Position numbers and translations under genes: made by a program. The notes beneath the pieces are model-generated. The model ran no database searches. It saw only the letters and a list, made by a program, of their open reading frames with translations, and was not told the DNA's origin. A DNA stretch of 64,000 bases from Rosellinia necatrix (taxonomy: Eukaryota > Ascomycota > Sordariomycetes > Xylariales > Xylariaceae): NCBI GenBank assembly GCA_021209875.1, contig JAGYVD010000009.1:2232001-2296000 (forward strand). The letters run 5' to 3'. This document shows, in pieces, positions 1 to 14,064 of this stretch. Positions within the stretch are counted from its first letter, which is position 1. Every line of letters starts with the position of its first letter.

Positions 1-2552
<2,552 letters not shown>

Positions 2553-3651
2553 ATAAAAGAACCATGCTTCTAACGATCAGCCCTCACGCAAAGCACTCGT
2601 CGGTATTCGATAGTATAGGGGTGGGCTTTAATTAGCCTCATCGGTGCCCACCCTTTCCTTTGACTATAATAACGTCTCCCCCGGGAGCTGGAAATTCAGA
2701 AATTAGAGAGCTACGCCGAATGGCAATCATAAACCATACATGGATGCCATCTGCGACGCTGAAGCAGTGGCCCCCCGCGGGAAAGCCGTAGTTTAATCAT
2801 TGATCTGTCGACAGACTATCAATTTGATACTCTCGGCACAACTAATCCGGCAGAACGCATGCTATTATTGCTTTGCCAACTTGCACGACAAAAAAAAAAA
2901 GGCAAATCCGACACGTGAATATGCCTAGTTTAAGGCGGTGCTGTTGATGGATTAAATCTGCCTACTCGCTCGTTTTGGCGGTATACTTATTGCAGTTTCT
3001 CGGGTGGCGAGATACAGGAATTCATTCTATGGATGAAAGGGTTTCATGTACATGGCGGTCACTTTTCTGCCCATTGTGTTCTGGTGTTAACTGTAGATCG
3101 GTTATTGTATATACCTCCCAAGTGCACAGTGGGCACAGTAGCCCTTAAGAACTCATGGTATGCAAGACTGGCCGTATTATCATCAAATCCCTTGCAAGAA
3201 ACCCCCGTAGAATCTGATGGCGGCATTTGACCATGGGGCTAAGTGGCATGACACTCATATTTATTAATAGCAGCTCCCGGCCGTCCCGAAAAGATCAGAG
3301 AGCAACCAGAAGGAAGCCCTTTGCCGGCCGGAGTGCCTCGGTCTAAAGTATTGTAAAGCACTCCAAGGTCGACCTAGGTAGGCTAGGTACCAACCTAGGC
3401 GGGTAACTGCATGCAGGTCCAGTGCTCGGCATTTGATCCGATAACGGATGGCGGGGCAGAAGGAGGGCATGCAACCAGCGGGGTCCCTTCCTGACGGGAA
3501 AGCTATCCGAAAAAACTCCCGGCGTCACAGTCACCATTGACCCGACATATGAGACAAACCCCTTCATCAAACAAATCCCTTATCCTCTTTTTAAGTATCA
3601 CCGCCGTTCGCTCTTTCTCGCCTATCCCAGCCAACCGATTCACCACCCATC
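2553..3651. other. Intergenic region, no gene seen
   Basis: This separates the kinase gene from the aspartate-semialdehyde dehydrogenase gene. It was examined for the missing reductase half of the arginine polyprotein and none was found on either strand. A cluster of CCTAGGTAGG-like palindromic motifs lies at about 3370-3405. The last 50 bases before the next ATG are pyrimidine-rich, as expected for a 5' leader. Confidence 0.6.
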
Positions 3652-4950
3652 ATGGCGCCCCAATTCCCAACCAAGAAGTGCGGTAAGGCTTCCCAGGACC
3701 CATGACGTGCCACCTCTTCTACATGCGCTGTGCTGACCATCCTGACCTGCCCAGGCGTGCTTGGGGCTACGGGCTCCGTCGGGCAGCGATTCATACTGCT
3801 GTTATCACAACACCCTCACTTCACCCTTCACGCTGTAGGGGCTTCGTCTCGCTCGGCAGGTAAGAAGTACAAGGACGCCGTGCGATGGAAGCAGGCTTCC
3901 CCCATGGGATCGGTAGGAGAGCTTGTCGTCCGCGAGTGCAAGGCTGGGGAGTTTGCCGATTGCGATGTCGTCTTTAGCGGGTTGGACTCAGACGTCGCTG
4001 GTGAGATTGGTAAGTCCCCATCCGTGATGTCGGTCTCGTTCTTCTCGCGCCGCGCTGGCTGACCACGGGCGGACGGGGCGAAACAGAGCTGGAATTCCTC
4101 AAGGCCAACCTCGCCGTGTTCTCCAACGCGAAGAACTATCGCCGAGACCCCCTCGTACCGCTCGTGGTGCCGACCGTCAACCTGCCCCATCTCGATCTCA
4201 TCCCCCACCAACGGAAACACCATGGCCTCGAGCGGGGCTTCCTGGTGTGCAACTCGAACTGCGCCGTCATCGGCCTCGTCATCCCCTTCGCAGCCCTACA
4301 GGCACGCTTCGGCCCCGTCGACACGGTCAGCGTCGTCACCATGCAGGCCGTCTCGGGCGCCGGCTACCCCGGCGTCAGCAGCATGGACATCATGGACAAC
4401 GTGGTGCCGTTCATCAGCGGCGAGGAAGACAAGCTCGAGACAGAGGCGCGCAAGATCTTGGGCGCCATCAACGGCGACGCCACAGCCTTCGTCGAGCAGG
4501 AGGGGCTTCGCGTCTCGGCCGCGTGCAACCGGGTCCCCGTGCTGGATGGCCACACCGCCTGCGTCTCGCTGCGGTTCAAGAATCGCCCCGCGCCCAACGC
4601 CGAGGACGTCAAGGCTGCCATGAGGGATTATGTCAGCGAGGCCGAGAAGCTTGGGTGCCCCAGTGCACCGCGGCCGAGCATCAAGGTCTTTGACGAGGCG
4701 GATCGGCCGCAGCCCAGGCTGGATCGCGATCTGAGTCGTGGGTATACCGTCAGCGTGGGGCGTGTGAGGGAGGACGAAAGCGGTATTTTTGATATCAAAT
4801 TCGTTGCCTTGAGCCACAACAGTGAGTTTCTATATCCATGAAACGCCACGGAGATATAAATCGCTAAATCTTGATATGATAGCTGTCATCGGAGCAGCCG
4901 GATCGTCGATACTCAATGCCGAGGCTGCTGTGCTGAAGGGATTTATCTAG
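3652..4950 (+). CDS. HOM2: Aspartate-semialdehyde dehydrogenase (HOM2 family)
   Basis: This enzyme reduces aspartyl-4-phosphate to aspartate semialdehyde, the branch point toward homoserine, threonine and methionine. Four exons (3652-3682, 3755-4009, 4087-4821, 4883-4950) join in frame to 362 residues, the usual fungal length. All introns are GT-AG; the first contains a GCTGAC branch site. The NADP-binding glycine loop GATGSVGQ is split off from a 10-codon first exon. The catalytic cysteine sits in NSNCAVIG (about residue 154) and the catalytic histidine in LDGHT (about 251). [15 protein letters not shown] and RPQPRLDRD are strongly conserved family blocks, and the short last exon restores the conserved C-terminus starting [13 protein letters not shown]. 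The NSNCAV context differs slightly from the commoner NCST form. Its neighbour is a second amino-acid biosynthesis enzyme lacking a semialdehyde dehydrogenase-fold reductase. Whether this is the housekeeping copy or a paralogue cannot be told from the window. Confidence 0.93.
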
Positions 4951-5466
4951 ATCTCGGATATTGCGTTTAATGGCGTTAAGTATGTCGTCACCACCCAGGA
5001 TATTGATTTGTTTCGCATCTGACTAACAATGCGCTAGAAATGGAAAAGCAGTATATATGACATGAATGTCAATGTCCAATAGAAGCGCATGGCGCATCAT
5101 GTATTATACGAAATTACTTCTCGCATGTTCAAAATAGACGATGTCCCAATTTTCATCAGGTCTGAAGCGAGTAAACAAGGGGCAGGCAATCGAGACCGTG
5201 TAGGAGGGCGTCGCACCTTATATGGTAGTGGCCAGTATTTTAATCGCCAGTTATATTTTTGCTAACTCAAGACTATTCTAGCGTAACCGACGGTGGATCT
5301 ATGGCACATGCCCCAGTGCCCTACCCCATTCCCTTTTGTGAACGGTTATAAGTCAAGGGGGACAAATTTGTGGACCGGGCCGGAGGGAACACGCCACGCC
5401 GGCACCGCGTACCAGTGTAGGCTCTCCATCAGCCCGAGTCGAACCGGCTGCCCCCGCCTGCCTGCA
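4951..5466. other. Intergenic region between convergent genes
   Basis: This is the 3' side of both the aspartate-semialdehyde dehydrogenase gene and the minus-strand hydrolase gene. It is moderately AT-rich and no coding potential is recognised. Confidence 0.6.
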
Positions 5467-6645
5467 TCACATCTTTCCAAGGAGGAATTCGGCGACGTAG
5501 CCGCGGTACTCCACGGCGACGTCGAGGTCGCCGACGTTAAAGACGTGGGGGGCGCCGGGGAAGACCTTGAGGACGGCGTCGCTGCCGGAGGCGAGCCACT
5601 TGACAGCCATCAGGACGGAATCGTCGAGGACGGGGTCGTCGGTGCCGCAGAGGAAGAGGGCGGGCGGCAGAGCGCCGGCCGGGGCGGCGCGCGCGAGGCC
5701 GGGGAGGTCGTCGAACAAGGGGGACACGCGGGGGTCGCGGCGCGCCGAGGGGGTCCAGCCGGGGGTGTAGGCGTCCGCGAAGCTGCGGACGATCTCGTGG
5801 TCGATGAGGAGGGGGCGGTCGAACCCCTCCATCGACGGGAGGCCGAGCCCGAGGGTGTACTGGCCGTAGGGGAGGACGAGGCCCCGGAGCGCGTGGGCCG
5901 GGCGCGAGCGCAGGAGCGCCAGCGCCGCCACGACCGCCAGGTTGGCGCCCGCAGACTCGCCCGCCAGGAACAGGAGCGGCCCCTCCTCCTCCTCCTCCTC
6001 CTCCTCCTCCTTCTCCTCCGCCCCCTCGCCGCCGCGACGGTCCACAATGTGCTCGGCCGCGTCCACGCAGTCCTCGCGCCCCGCGGGCCACGGGTGCTCC
6101 GGCGCCAGCCGGTAGCCCACGGACATGGCCGTCACCTGGCACGTGTTGGCGTAGAACTGCAGGATCCCGTCGCTGCTGTCGGAGGAGGGGGGGGCAAGGA
6201 AGACAAGTTCGGGTTAGCTCCGCTGTGGATTAAGGGGCTTTACGCTAATGCGGGCCCTAGTTCCGGGAGGAAAGGGGGGAGGGGGGGAAGGGGAGAATGC
6301 TTACGCGGTGTGTGTCCCGAACGCGTACCCGCCCCCGTGGAAATGCAGGAGGACCCCCTTGCTCGGCGCCCCGTTGTCCGGCTTGTATACGCGCAGGGGA
6401 ATTGAGCGGCCGGGCTCGCGGGATGGGATGCTGATGTCCCGGGCTCGCGGGAGCATGACTGGCTGCAGCCCACCGATCTCCCCGGCCGCCATCATCTCCC
6501 GGAAGCGTGGCGCGCCCACCTCCCACCACCGCGGTGACTCCCTCGTCGTCTTCTCGAGGAACGCGCTGTATCGCTTCGTGTCCTCGGTCGCGTTCCGCGG
6601 GTCGAACCGCGGGTAGTTGATGGTGAGGTCGCTTGTAAGAGGCAT
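5467..6645 (-). CDS. Alpha/beta hydrolase, hormone-sensitive-lipase (GDXG/HSL) family esterase
   Basis: This gene has two exons on the minus strand (6645-6305 and 6175-5467) joined by a GTAAGC...ACAG intron, giving 349 residues. A second AG three bases further would remove one residue. It shows the HSL oxyanion motif HGGG (about 103-106), the nucleophile elbow GESAG (Ser about 188), the acid in GTDDPVLDD and the histidine in PGAPHVF, so the catalytic triad is complete. SVGYRLAPEHPWPA is the usual strand-loop after the oxyanion hole. There is no signal peptide, so it is probably cytosolic. A run of nine consecutive glutamates (about residues 170-178), encoded by a CTC/CCT repeat on the plus strand near 5980-6010, is inserted just before the strand leading to the nucleophile. 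The substrate cannot be inferred; it is likely a carboxylic ester or lactone. The plus-strand open frame overlying this gene is a GC-bias shadow. Confidence 0.88.
5979..6012. repeat. (CTC)n trinucleotide repeat coding for poly-Glu
   Basis: This near-perfect CTC/CCT trinucleotide run lies inside the second exon of the hydrolase. Read on the minus strand it encodes the glutamate run just upstream of the GESAG nucleophile elbow. Length changes in steps of three would keep the frame. Confidence 0.8.
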
Positions 6646-9034
6646 CTTGAACTCCGCTTGGCTTGCTGGGCGTTGGGTGACCGTCTACGGCTTGGTGAAT
6701 ATTATCCGGTTCGGCTGATCTTGGTGGTTGAGCTGATGTGCTTGGTCGTCTTCTTGATCGATAGCAACATGGCGCGCCGCAACCTCCCTTTAAATATACA
6801 TTCCCATTCCCTTAAGGGACCTACCTCTCTGCCTTTGCAACGAAGCAATATCGTCTCGCCCGACTGCCGTCGCTGCCTGCCTGCCATTCCCTTCGTCGCC
6901 GAAGGAACGACGATGACTCGACGCCGACTCGACGCCGGATCCGTGGAATTCCACTCGGACATCATGACGGCACTGTTACAAGAAGCCCAGATGAAGCTTA
7001 TCCCTGTCCATGACGCTGCCGAGGGTGAAGTTTGGAATCAAACATCCTTGGTCTGGACTAAAGCTTCAGGCCTCCCTGTTATTAGACATGTGGGTCGATC
7101 TTAATCTCCGATTGCCAAGACATGGGATCCGTTTGATAAGTTTAACGCCGATATAATATGGTTCGACATCGTGGTGCAGGATTTTAGCCTCCTGTTACGG
7201 TCTGGGGTTCGTTAGCGTCAACCCCACTGAACACTTTCTTAGTATGTTTCCAACGACAGTGCTTATGTAGTTGATGTCGAGATGCTCAACTTGTGGTGCA
7301 ATACTTCGAGCAGAGCTACTATACTAAAAGCCCCTACAGATGCCTCGGATAAGTAAGTCTCCTATGATATCTAAACATTACTTAGCGTGATGTAACTAAC
7401 GTGGAGCTAAGTATATGGGAAAGCTAAAAAGAAGAAAAAGGAAAAAGCCCACGCCGCCAGGCGTTGACTGGCTGTCACTGGTCCAAGTGCTAATCTAGCG
7501 GTCCTAACAATTGGATGCTGATTGGTATCCGAGTCGAAACCTGTGGCTGCTAAACCCATCGCGCATGGTGTAGTCGAAGATAAGAGTCGCTTTTTGTACA
7601 CCAAACATGTAAATTTGTATAAATCGAACGCTGTTTGTGTATAGGTTAGTATTCACGTATCTTTATACGGTCAGTACTTTCACAATCCGAATAAGCAGGA
7701 TGCGCTCTTAGATCTAATAGGTACGATTAGACGGGAACATACACGGCCAACATCTTCCATTGTCTGCTTATTAGGAACCCGTAGACGCATCATCTAGATG
7801 ACTCGGAATAGAGATTGTTACAACTACGTGATGCAACATTGCCCAAAGGCGAACAATAATGTCGTTCCGGTATAAGCACGCTAATTTGGCGTGATAAAAG
7901 GCATAATAGATAAATTGCAATGATATCAGTGCCGATTTTGAGCTTTGTTTAAATGAGCTTGATGTGTTGCCGGCTTCATAACAATTCGCTGCTTTTCGAG
8001 GTGTCTTTGTAGTCTGTTCTAGAATAGCCTAGTCGGCTGTATGCCCTTTTCCTGAGCTTCTGTACAATAATTCCCGATGCAGAGTAACTACGGATAGTTT
8101 CTTTAGCCTTTAAAACAGACTGTTCGGGCACCTATTCTCCAAGTCTAAGGTTTCTTGAGAGGAAGAGATACTAGACACCTTTCTCTGGGTATACTGACTC
8201 GTTGAACTCAAAGTCCATAAGAGCCGATATCTTCCTAGACGTTCAACCAGCTTCGAAATCGTGTTTTCTGCGATATAGAAGCGCGGTCTCAATTTCGAGG
8301 ACAGGCATCCTCACCTGGCCAAGCGATGATACTTGAGCAGCTCTTCAACTCCAAGCGAAGACAGATCATGAACAACAGAGACGGTGGGGTTGTATACATC
8401 CTAATTCACATTGCGGAAGTTCACTGGATAATTAACAGACTCCCACGGCCCAGTTGGTGCTCGCTTGAACCTCCGCACCTAGGAACTTATTTGCCGAGGC
8501 TAGCAGATCAAATGAGCCCATCAAATCATCTGGTGTAGCTCTCTGTAGTGTACGCAGGTGCCCCAAGAGGTATAGTATGGTCTTGGCTGTCTTATGTTAG
8601 CTTAGATTCCGTGTTTCGACTTGCATAACGGAATAAACATGTATAGACATTCGGATTGCACGCACAAATGTCGCGGCGCGCTCAAGAAGCCTTCAAAACG
8701 ATTGCAGATGCTTTCAAAATTCTTGTTTGAACTGACCCGAGGCGGGTATCCTTGAGTTCGTCTAATAATAGCTACAAAATAGGTACAATGGACGGTGATT
8801 TATTGTGATATTTAGTCCTGAATTTATCTTGTATCAAGGCTGCTATGGTAGCGTATAGATAGCCTAGGATTACCTAAAGCTGAGGAAAGAATAAAAACTA
8901 TATAAATTTGGAGAAATAAATAATGGAAGAATCAATTTCGCGAGGTAAACATAACAAATGCTGCTTAAACTTTATGCTATGGATCTTTACACTCTTAACA
9001 GATGCGCTTCGGGCGTGTACGGAAGTAAAGTATG
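6646..9034. other. Intergenic region, no gene seen
   Basis: This region of about 2.4 kb lies between the hydrolase start and the end of the lipase gene. The first few hundred bases (6646-7000) would be the hydrolase promoter. From about 7100 onward the sequence becomes AT-richer and stop codons are frequent in all frames. Nothing was recognised. Confidence 0.5.
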
Positions 9035-10862
9035 TCAAGACTCGTCAATAGCTGAGGCCGAGGCCGTAACGTTGACAGCTACATCAACCCAGGTACAACC
9101 AGTAGTATTATACTTCTCCGCGTAAGATCCATCAAGCACAGCAGACAAAAATTCGAAGGACCGCGGTACGCCGTTAATAAACTCGTCCGAGTGTCCACCA
9201 ATCGTGTTCCGGTGATAGAGGATGTTGGTGCCGACTTTGCAATAATGGGATATGAGATCATCAGACGTGGCGATCCCGTTAGCTACAAATGAAGAAAGCC
9301 AAGTCAGCTTCTTTGCCCTTATCGATGACCAATCCCTCAGGTATTTCCTTAATAAAGCTGACTTCTCCCCGGATATCTCGCTTATTTGTGCAATTGATCC
9401 TTACCACGAGAATGGAGAATCATATTGCAACAGTGAAAGGAAACGAAGATAAAAATACGGAAACAAAAGAAGGCACCTACAGTCATCATTAATTGCCTTG
9501 TACACGAACAAGGGCATCCTTGGAATGCCGTGGTATCCCTGATATTCGTTATCTCCAAAGATGCGCGTGAGCTCAGGCGCCTTATAAATCCCCTCGAGTC
9601 CGTTAACGAAATACTCGCTTATATTCTGCGAACCAAAATACTGGATTGACTCAGGAGCGGTAAAATTCAGCGCTCGCAGAAACCCTGTAGCATTGTATGG
9701 ACCCGAGGTCTTCAGCTGACTGATGAGAAACTCACGCGCGGGAGGGTACTGTGCCGTCACTATCACGGCAGGGAAATAAGTTAGTATATCTCACTCCAGG
9801 AGCATGACCGCAGGTGCAATTGCTTGTCTCTATAATGCTTACCGCCTAACAGCCCCGAAGGAATTGCAGAAGATACATTTCCAACAGGCTTGCTGAAAAC
9901 TTCGGTAAGATCCGGGACTATGCCGCCGAGAGCGGCGCCGGCAAAGTTCAACTCAGACGCATACGAGGCCTGCAACTCGGCCGCAAACGTGCTCGCTATC
10001 GAGCCGCCCGAGTACCCCCACATGGCATAACGGGTATCCGCGACGTTTTTTAACTCATCCGACGATAGCACGGCGCGGATGTTGTCTAGGACTGCGTGTC
10101 CTGCTTGCGGACCCGCGCCGAACGATGCCGTCGGGCCTTCGAAGTCTGGAACTGTCACTATTTTTCTATCAAATTAGCTAAAGTCCCGGCTAGAGAATTT
10201 CTTCCCAATGGCCACTAAAGAGCTTTCAGAAGACAACAACTTTCTATACAGAAACTTATCGTAGGGAGAGTGGGCAAAGTCCAGCTACCGATCCGAGAAA
10301 AACGACAACATGCGATAATCTGAATTCGCCGTGACGGGAGATTTAAAATGCATCGTGGCAGAGGAGAAATCAAAATAAACGAACCATACCAGCCACGGCT
10401 AAGCGCTTCAGCGATATAAGCCGTAAGGGGCATGATCCCGAGGCCTGTCAACCCAAAATTGGTCGATAGGAGATAACTAGGGCTGGAATCAACGCTGGCG
10501 GTATTATAGGGGATCTGAAAAGACAACAACGCCGCCTTGCCATCCCCGGCATTTCTGGCCTCAAAGGGTTTCTTAGGCACAAAAAAGGTCGTCACAGCCC
10601 ACGAAGGACGGTACCGTGTGTCAGTCGACCGAAACAAGATGTTATAAGCCGCCGCAGCCTCTACGATAGCCGTGACGTTGCTTGGGTCCGGTCGGATGCG
10701 GAAAACGGTTCCTGGTAGAGCGGATTCGAAGCCAGGCGGTGCAGTGTACCATGGATCCTGACTGGGCGGGATAGCTTTGTCAGGGGCATCGCGATGGTCT
10801 AGACCGGCGTAGGTCCAGCTATTGAAGAGCAGCGGAAGTAAAAATATACGTGGAAAATGCAT
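9035..10862 (-). CDS. Secretory lipase (fungal LIP family)
   Basis: Four exons on the minus strand (10862-10385, 10157-9843, 9759-9481, 9282-9035) join in frame to 439 residues. It begins with a hydrophobic signal peptide (MHFPRIFLLPLLF...YAG), so the enzyme is probably secreted. The fold is the Candida LIP-type alpha/beta hydrolase. The elbow GYSGGS (Ser about 209) is the nucleophile; VPDFEGP and the second GGIVPDL block fit the family. An aspartate in the NDD or ATSDDL segment and the histidine in IGGHSDE complete the triad. Several N-x-T/S sites are consistent with secretion. The first donor (GTTCGT) is unusual, but the joined WYVTVPDFEGP reading is exactly what the family has there. Introns 2 and 3 have good branch sites (TACTAAC, GCTGAC). 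It likely hydrolyses extracellular triglycerides or related esters. Confidence 0.9.
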
Positions 10863-11801
10863 ATTGGATCACGAAGGCGAGATCTCTCGATACGCACAGG
10901 GACTGTGAAAGAGTAAAACGCCGTAACGACCATTACAAGACGGGAGGTCCTTACACTTATAGTATACTAGCTCCTGCCCAGCGGCCCCAGCCCATCTCTC
11001 GATTGGCGGCGAAACACGCAGTCACAAAGGGGAGCATGAGATTACATACAATGAAACCGCGACAATCCATACGGACCGTAGTTCCGTTTACCTCAAAAGG
11101 CTATCAAAACTCCGGCACCCCCCGGAGTTATGGACATCAGGATCCGTACGTGGTGAAGTAAGCGGTGTGGAATTCCGGATACAGGCAGCTTACATGCAAG
11201 GGGCACTGATCCAATAACGGATCGGTGAGACGGGGGGATGCATCCTCACAGCGGGGTTGTTGTGACCAGGATGGACATAGAGCGCAAGAATGAGTATGAA
11301 ATGAGCAAATTATTCTGAGCTGTTTCATTTTCGGATCCTACAACGTCTAGTCTTGGGGGTTTCCATACTATCTACTCATTTATTGTATACAATACTGAGA
11401 ATCTTGGCGCTTAGACAGACTACGGCGAAGATGTCATTATTATTTCTTCCTCTGTGGTCCCAAATCTACGCCCCTGAATCACTAGCCTAGGCCTTATCAG
11501 CGGTCCCGTATCCTCCGTTGGCCAGCTCGAAAAAAAAAAAAGGATGAAGAGAGGTGGCTGGCCTTCCGCTCACCCCGCAAAGGCATGAGATGTTCTTAGT
11601 ATTTCCCGTGAGACCATGATGCAGCTTTATCTAGCACAAAGAAGGCTCGTCCTTCGTGTACAGTAATACTATCAAGGCCAACCACGCGAATAGGAGTAAA
11701 ATAACTCCCAAGGGCTTGTTCTCCCTCTATATTTCTAATTATTCCTTGTGCATTGAACGATAAAGAGCCAGTCTCCTTTAGATGGTTGTAATAGTGTAAC
11801 G
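10863..11801. other. Intergenic region, promoter side of the lipase gene
   Basis: This region lies between the start of the minus-strand lipase gene and the start of the plus-strand iminopeptidase remnant. A short A-run occurs at about 11530-11540. No coding sequence was recognised. Confidence 0.55.
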
Positions 11802-12687
11802 ATGACCTTATCTCCCCATGAAGGCGAAGTAACTTTCAACGCGCCCGGAGCAGGCAAGTCATGCAAGACATGGTACAAGATATACGGTCATGTCGAGTCC
11901 CACCCCGGGCCGGCGCTCGTGGTTCTCCATGGAGGCCCCGGCGCCGGCCACGAGTACCTCTCTCCCCTGATCGACATCTACGAGAGATACGGCATCCCCG
12001 TGGTGTTCTACGACCAGGTCGGCTGCGGCCGCTCCACGCGCTTCCGGGAGAAAGCCGGCGCCATAGCCTTCTGGACCTTCGAGCTCTTCATCGAAGAGCT
12101 CGATAACCTGGTCGATCATCTGCGGCTGCGGACGAGGGGGTTCTGCCTTGTCGGGCGGAGCTGGGGCGGCATGCTCGGCGGCGCGTACGCCTCCCGCCGG
12201 GGCTCAGGAAATTCATCCTGTCGGGTGCACCGGCGAGCATTCCCCTCCTGGCCAAGGGCGCCCGGGAGCTGTTGGCGACGTTGCCGTAATGAAAGTTGTT
12301 TTGTCTTAATATCAACCCTTCTTTTCTTCGTGAAAAGCCAAGCTGGTGTAACTGTCACCGGGTATACTGAAGAGCCCGGAGGATATGCATTAGACCAATC
12401 TATATTGTTGAGAAAATCCTAACACGGCTCTGAAGGCAAGGGCCCTCGGAATACGTGATTGCCGGCTCGTTCAAGGACTGGGAGGGGTGGAGAGAGGCAC
12501 ATAAAGTTGAGGCCCAGACGCTTCTCTTAAACGGAAGATACGATGAAGCGACGGATCAGTGCATCAAGCCGTGGTTCAACCACATTCCCAAGGTGAAACG
12601 GGTGACGCTGGAAATTCGAGTCATATGTCCCATTTTAAGGAACGAGAGCAATTCGTTCAACTAGTGGGAGAATTCCTCTGGGATTAG
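11802..12687 (+). pseudogene. Decayed proline iminopeptidase-like alpha/beta hydrolase (S33 family)
   Basis: The first part reads as a good prolyl aminopeptidase: oxyanion motif HGGPGAGHEYL, DQVGCGRS and the nucleophile elbow GRSWGG. Near 12195-12205 the frame breaks; the homologous reading continues in another frame (LRKFILSGAPASIP...ARELL), then stops. The cap-domain region is missing or unrecognisable between about 12290 and 12430. The C-terminal part resumes at GPSEYVIAGSFKDWE and LLLNGRYDEATD, the segment that carries the catalytic aspartate. One A is missing in the run at about 12611-12613, so the conserved SSHM histidine motif is out of frame. With two frameshifts and a lost internal segment, it cannot make a working enzyme. 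Confidence 0.85.
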
Positions 12688-13974
12688 TTCCATCACCTAC
12701 GGTATGAATGCGTGATAGTTGCCTGCTTATGGAAGACGAGGGCTTTGCGTTCAGTAGTACTCTTTGTAAAACAGTGGGTGTATAATTCGATGGCTTCAGG
12801 CAGTGGTCTATTAAGCACATCTTCACTCCTATCCAAAACATCAGGCATGTAATACAGGTAACAACATTACTCTGTCCACCGAGCAACAACCCAAGGTGTA
12901 TCAGAGCGATACTTGCTGATTATTAAAATATAGATGAGTTGCTCTTACCGGAGATTTAGAGAAGAATGCTTAGGGAATACATGGTAAAGGCACAGCCCAG
13001 GAAGGACGTGATTATAGTAAATGCAGGAAATGCGCGCTATGTACCTCCCAGATGGGATTCGTCTATTTGAAACCCAGCATTCATATACAGATAGTGTTGA
13101 GGCTACATGGAATCACATCTTCAAATGTAAAAAAGGAGCTTCTTGTCATGAACTACCAGAACAAAAAGAATCTTTGCATATGGCAGTAATATCGCCACGA
13201 AGATGTTCCAGGAGCCTCGTGCATCAGCAGATATTACATCCCAACCCCGTACTTGCGGTACTGCTCGTCAGGGGGCAATTGCGCAGGAATTGTCGAGGGA
13301 GCCTGGAGGTTCAGCAAACAATGAACGATACACAATCTAAGTCTTATCAATCCTTTACCGCGCGGCTGTCTATGATGAGTGATAAGTGGTCAGACTTTGT
13401 GAACAACAGTAGGTGCCGTCTAGTATGACGAGGGCTAGTTGCATTTGGAAGTCAGTCTAACTCGGAATCGGCGCTAAAAGTTGTTGGCTGAATTTCGATT
13501 GAAACTAGGACGAAGTTTGGCTCTGTCATGCCTAGACTACCTACTCAAGCATGTATACACTATAGTCATTCACTTGCAAGAACAGGGTATTGTTTGGCTC
13601 GGTACAGAAAGTGGGTGGGAAGACGGGGCTTCTTCCTTCTTGCATGTGTAAGAAGTCGACCTATTAGATCAGCGGATAATATAATGCATGCACCCTTTAA
13701 ATAAACAAATTTATTGGCACATCGGTAGATAGATGTTGCACAATAACATAGAAGGCTAGTCACTCTAATAATAGGTGCACTTAGGGAGGGATAGTAGTGT
13801 AAGAGTATTGTTGTTCATTGCTCCGAGTGATATCTACTACCTTACTACCTGTCATGTTGAATATAACAGCTAAACAGTTGATAATATTTGTATACTATCT
13901 GAATAGGTTAGATAGAGTCTGGCAAGAGAGGAATAAAGACCAGCAAAAAATTATTTAAAACATTATTTATCACA
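12688..13974. other. Intergenic region, no gene seen
   Basis: A frame of about 135 codons is open at 13021-13428 on the plus strand but shows no domain or compositional sign of coding. The sequence just before 13975 contains T-runs on the minus strand (TTTT and TTTTTT), suitable as RNA polymerase III terminators for the adjacent tRNA gene. Confidence 0.5.
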
Positions 13975-14064
13975 GGGTCTGGCCGGGGATTGAACCCGGG
14001 ACCTCTCGCATATTTGCTGTAGGGTGTACCCTAAGCGAGAATCATACCACTAGACCACCAGACC
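13975..14064 (-). tRNA. tRNA-Pro (anticodon AGG) with an 18-base intron
   Basis: On the minus strand the sequence folds as a complete cloverleaf. A 7-bp acceptor stem (GGTCTGG with CCAGACC) pairs perfectly. The D-arm contains GGTCTAGTGGTATGA, the anticodon stem is CTCGC/GCGAG, and the T-arm is CCGGG TTCAATC CCCGG. The anticodon AGG lies at 14032-14030 in the loop TTAGGGT. An 18-base intron follows position 37, the standard nuclear tRNA intron site, leaving a 72-base mature tRNA before CCA addition. The body matches eukaryotic proline tRNAs. The internal A and B boxes (TGGTCTAGTGG, GGTTCAATCCC) would drive transcription by RNA polymerase III, and T-runs follow the 3' end. There are no overlapping genes. 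Confidence 0.95.

Noticed and set aside
3652..4950. Possibility that this gene is the missing acetylglutamyl-phosphate reductase
   Set aside because: Conserved blocks such as RPQPRLDRD and the C-terminus starting LSHNTVIGAAG are specific to aspartate-semialdehyde dehydrogenase of the Hom2 type.
5293..6405. Long 370-codon plus-strand frame
   Set aside because: It is the GC-rich shadow of the minus-strand hydrolase, which has a full catalytic triad and a good intron.
6658..7104. 148-codon plus-strand frame upstream of the hydrolase
   Set aside because: It lies in the hydrolase promoter and lacks any domain-like feature.
13021..13428. 135-codon plus-strand frame
   Set aside because: No motif, no codon bias like the neighbouring genes and no homologous-looking segments; probably chance.
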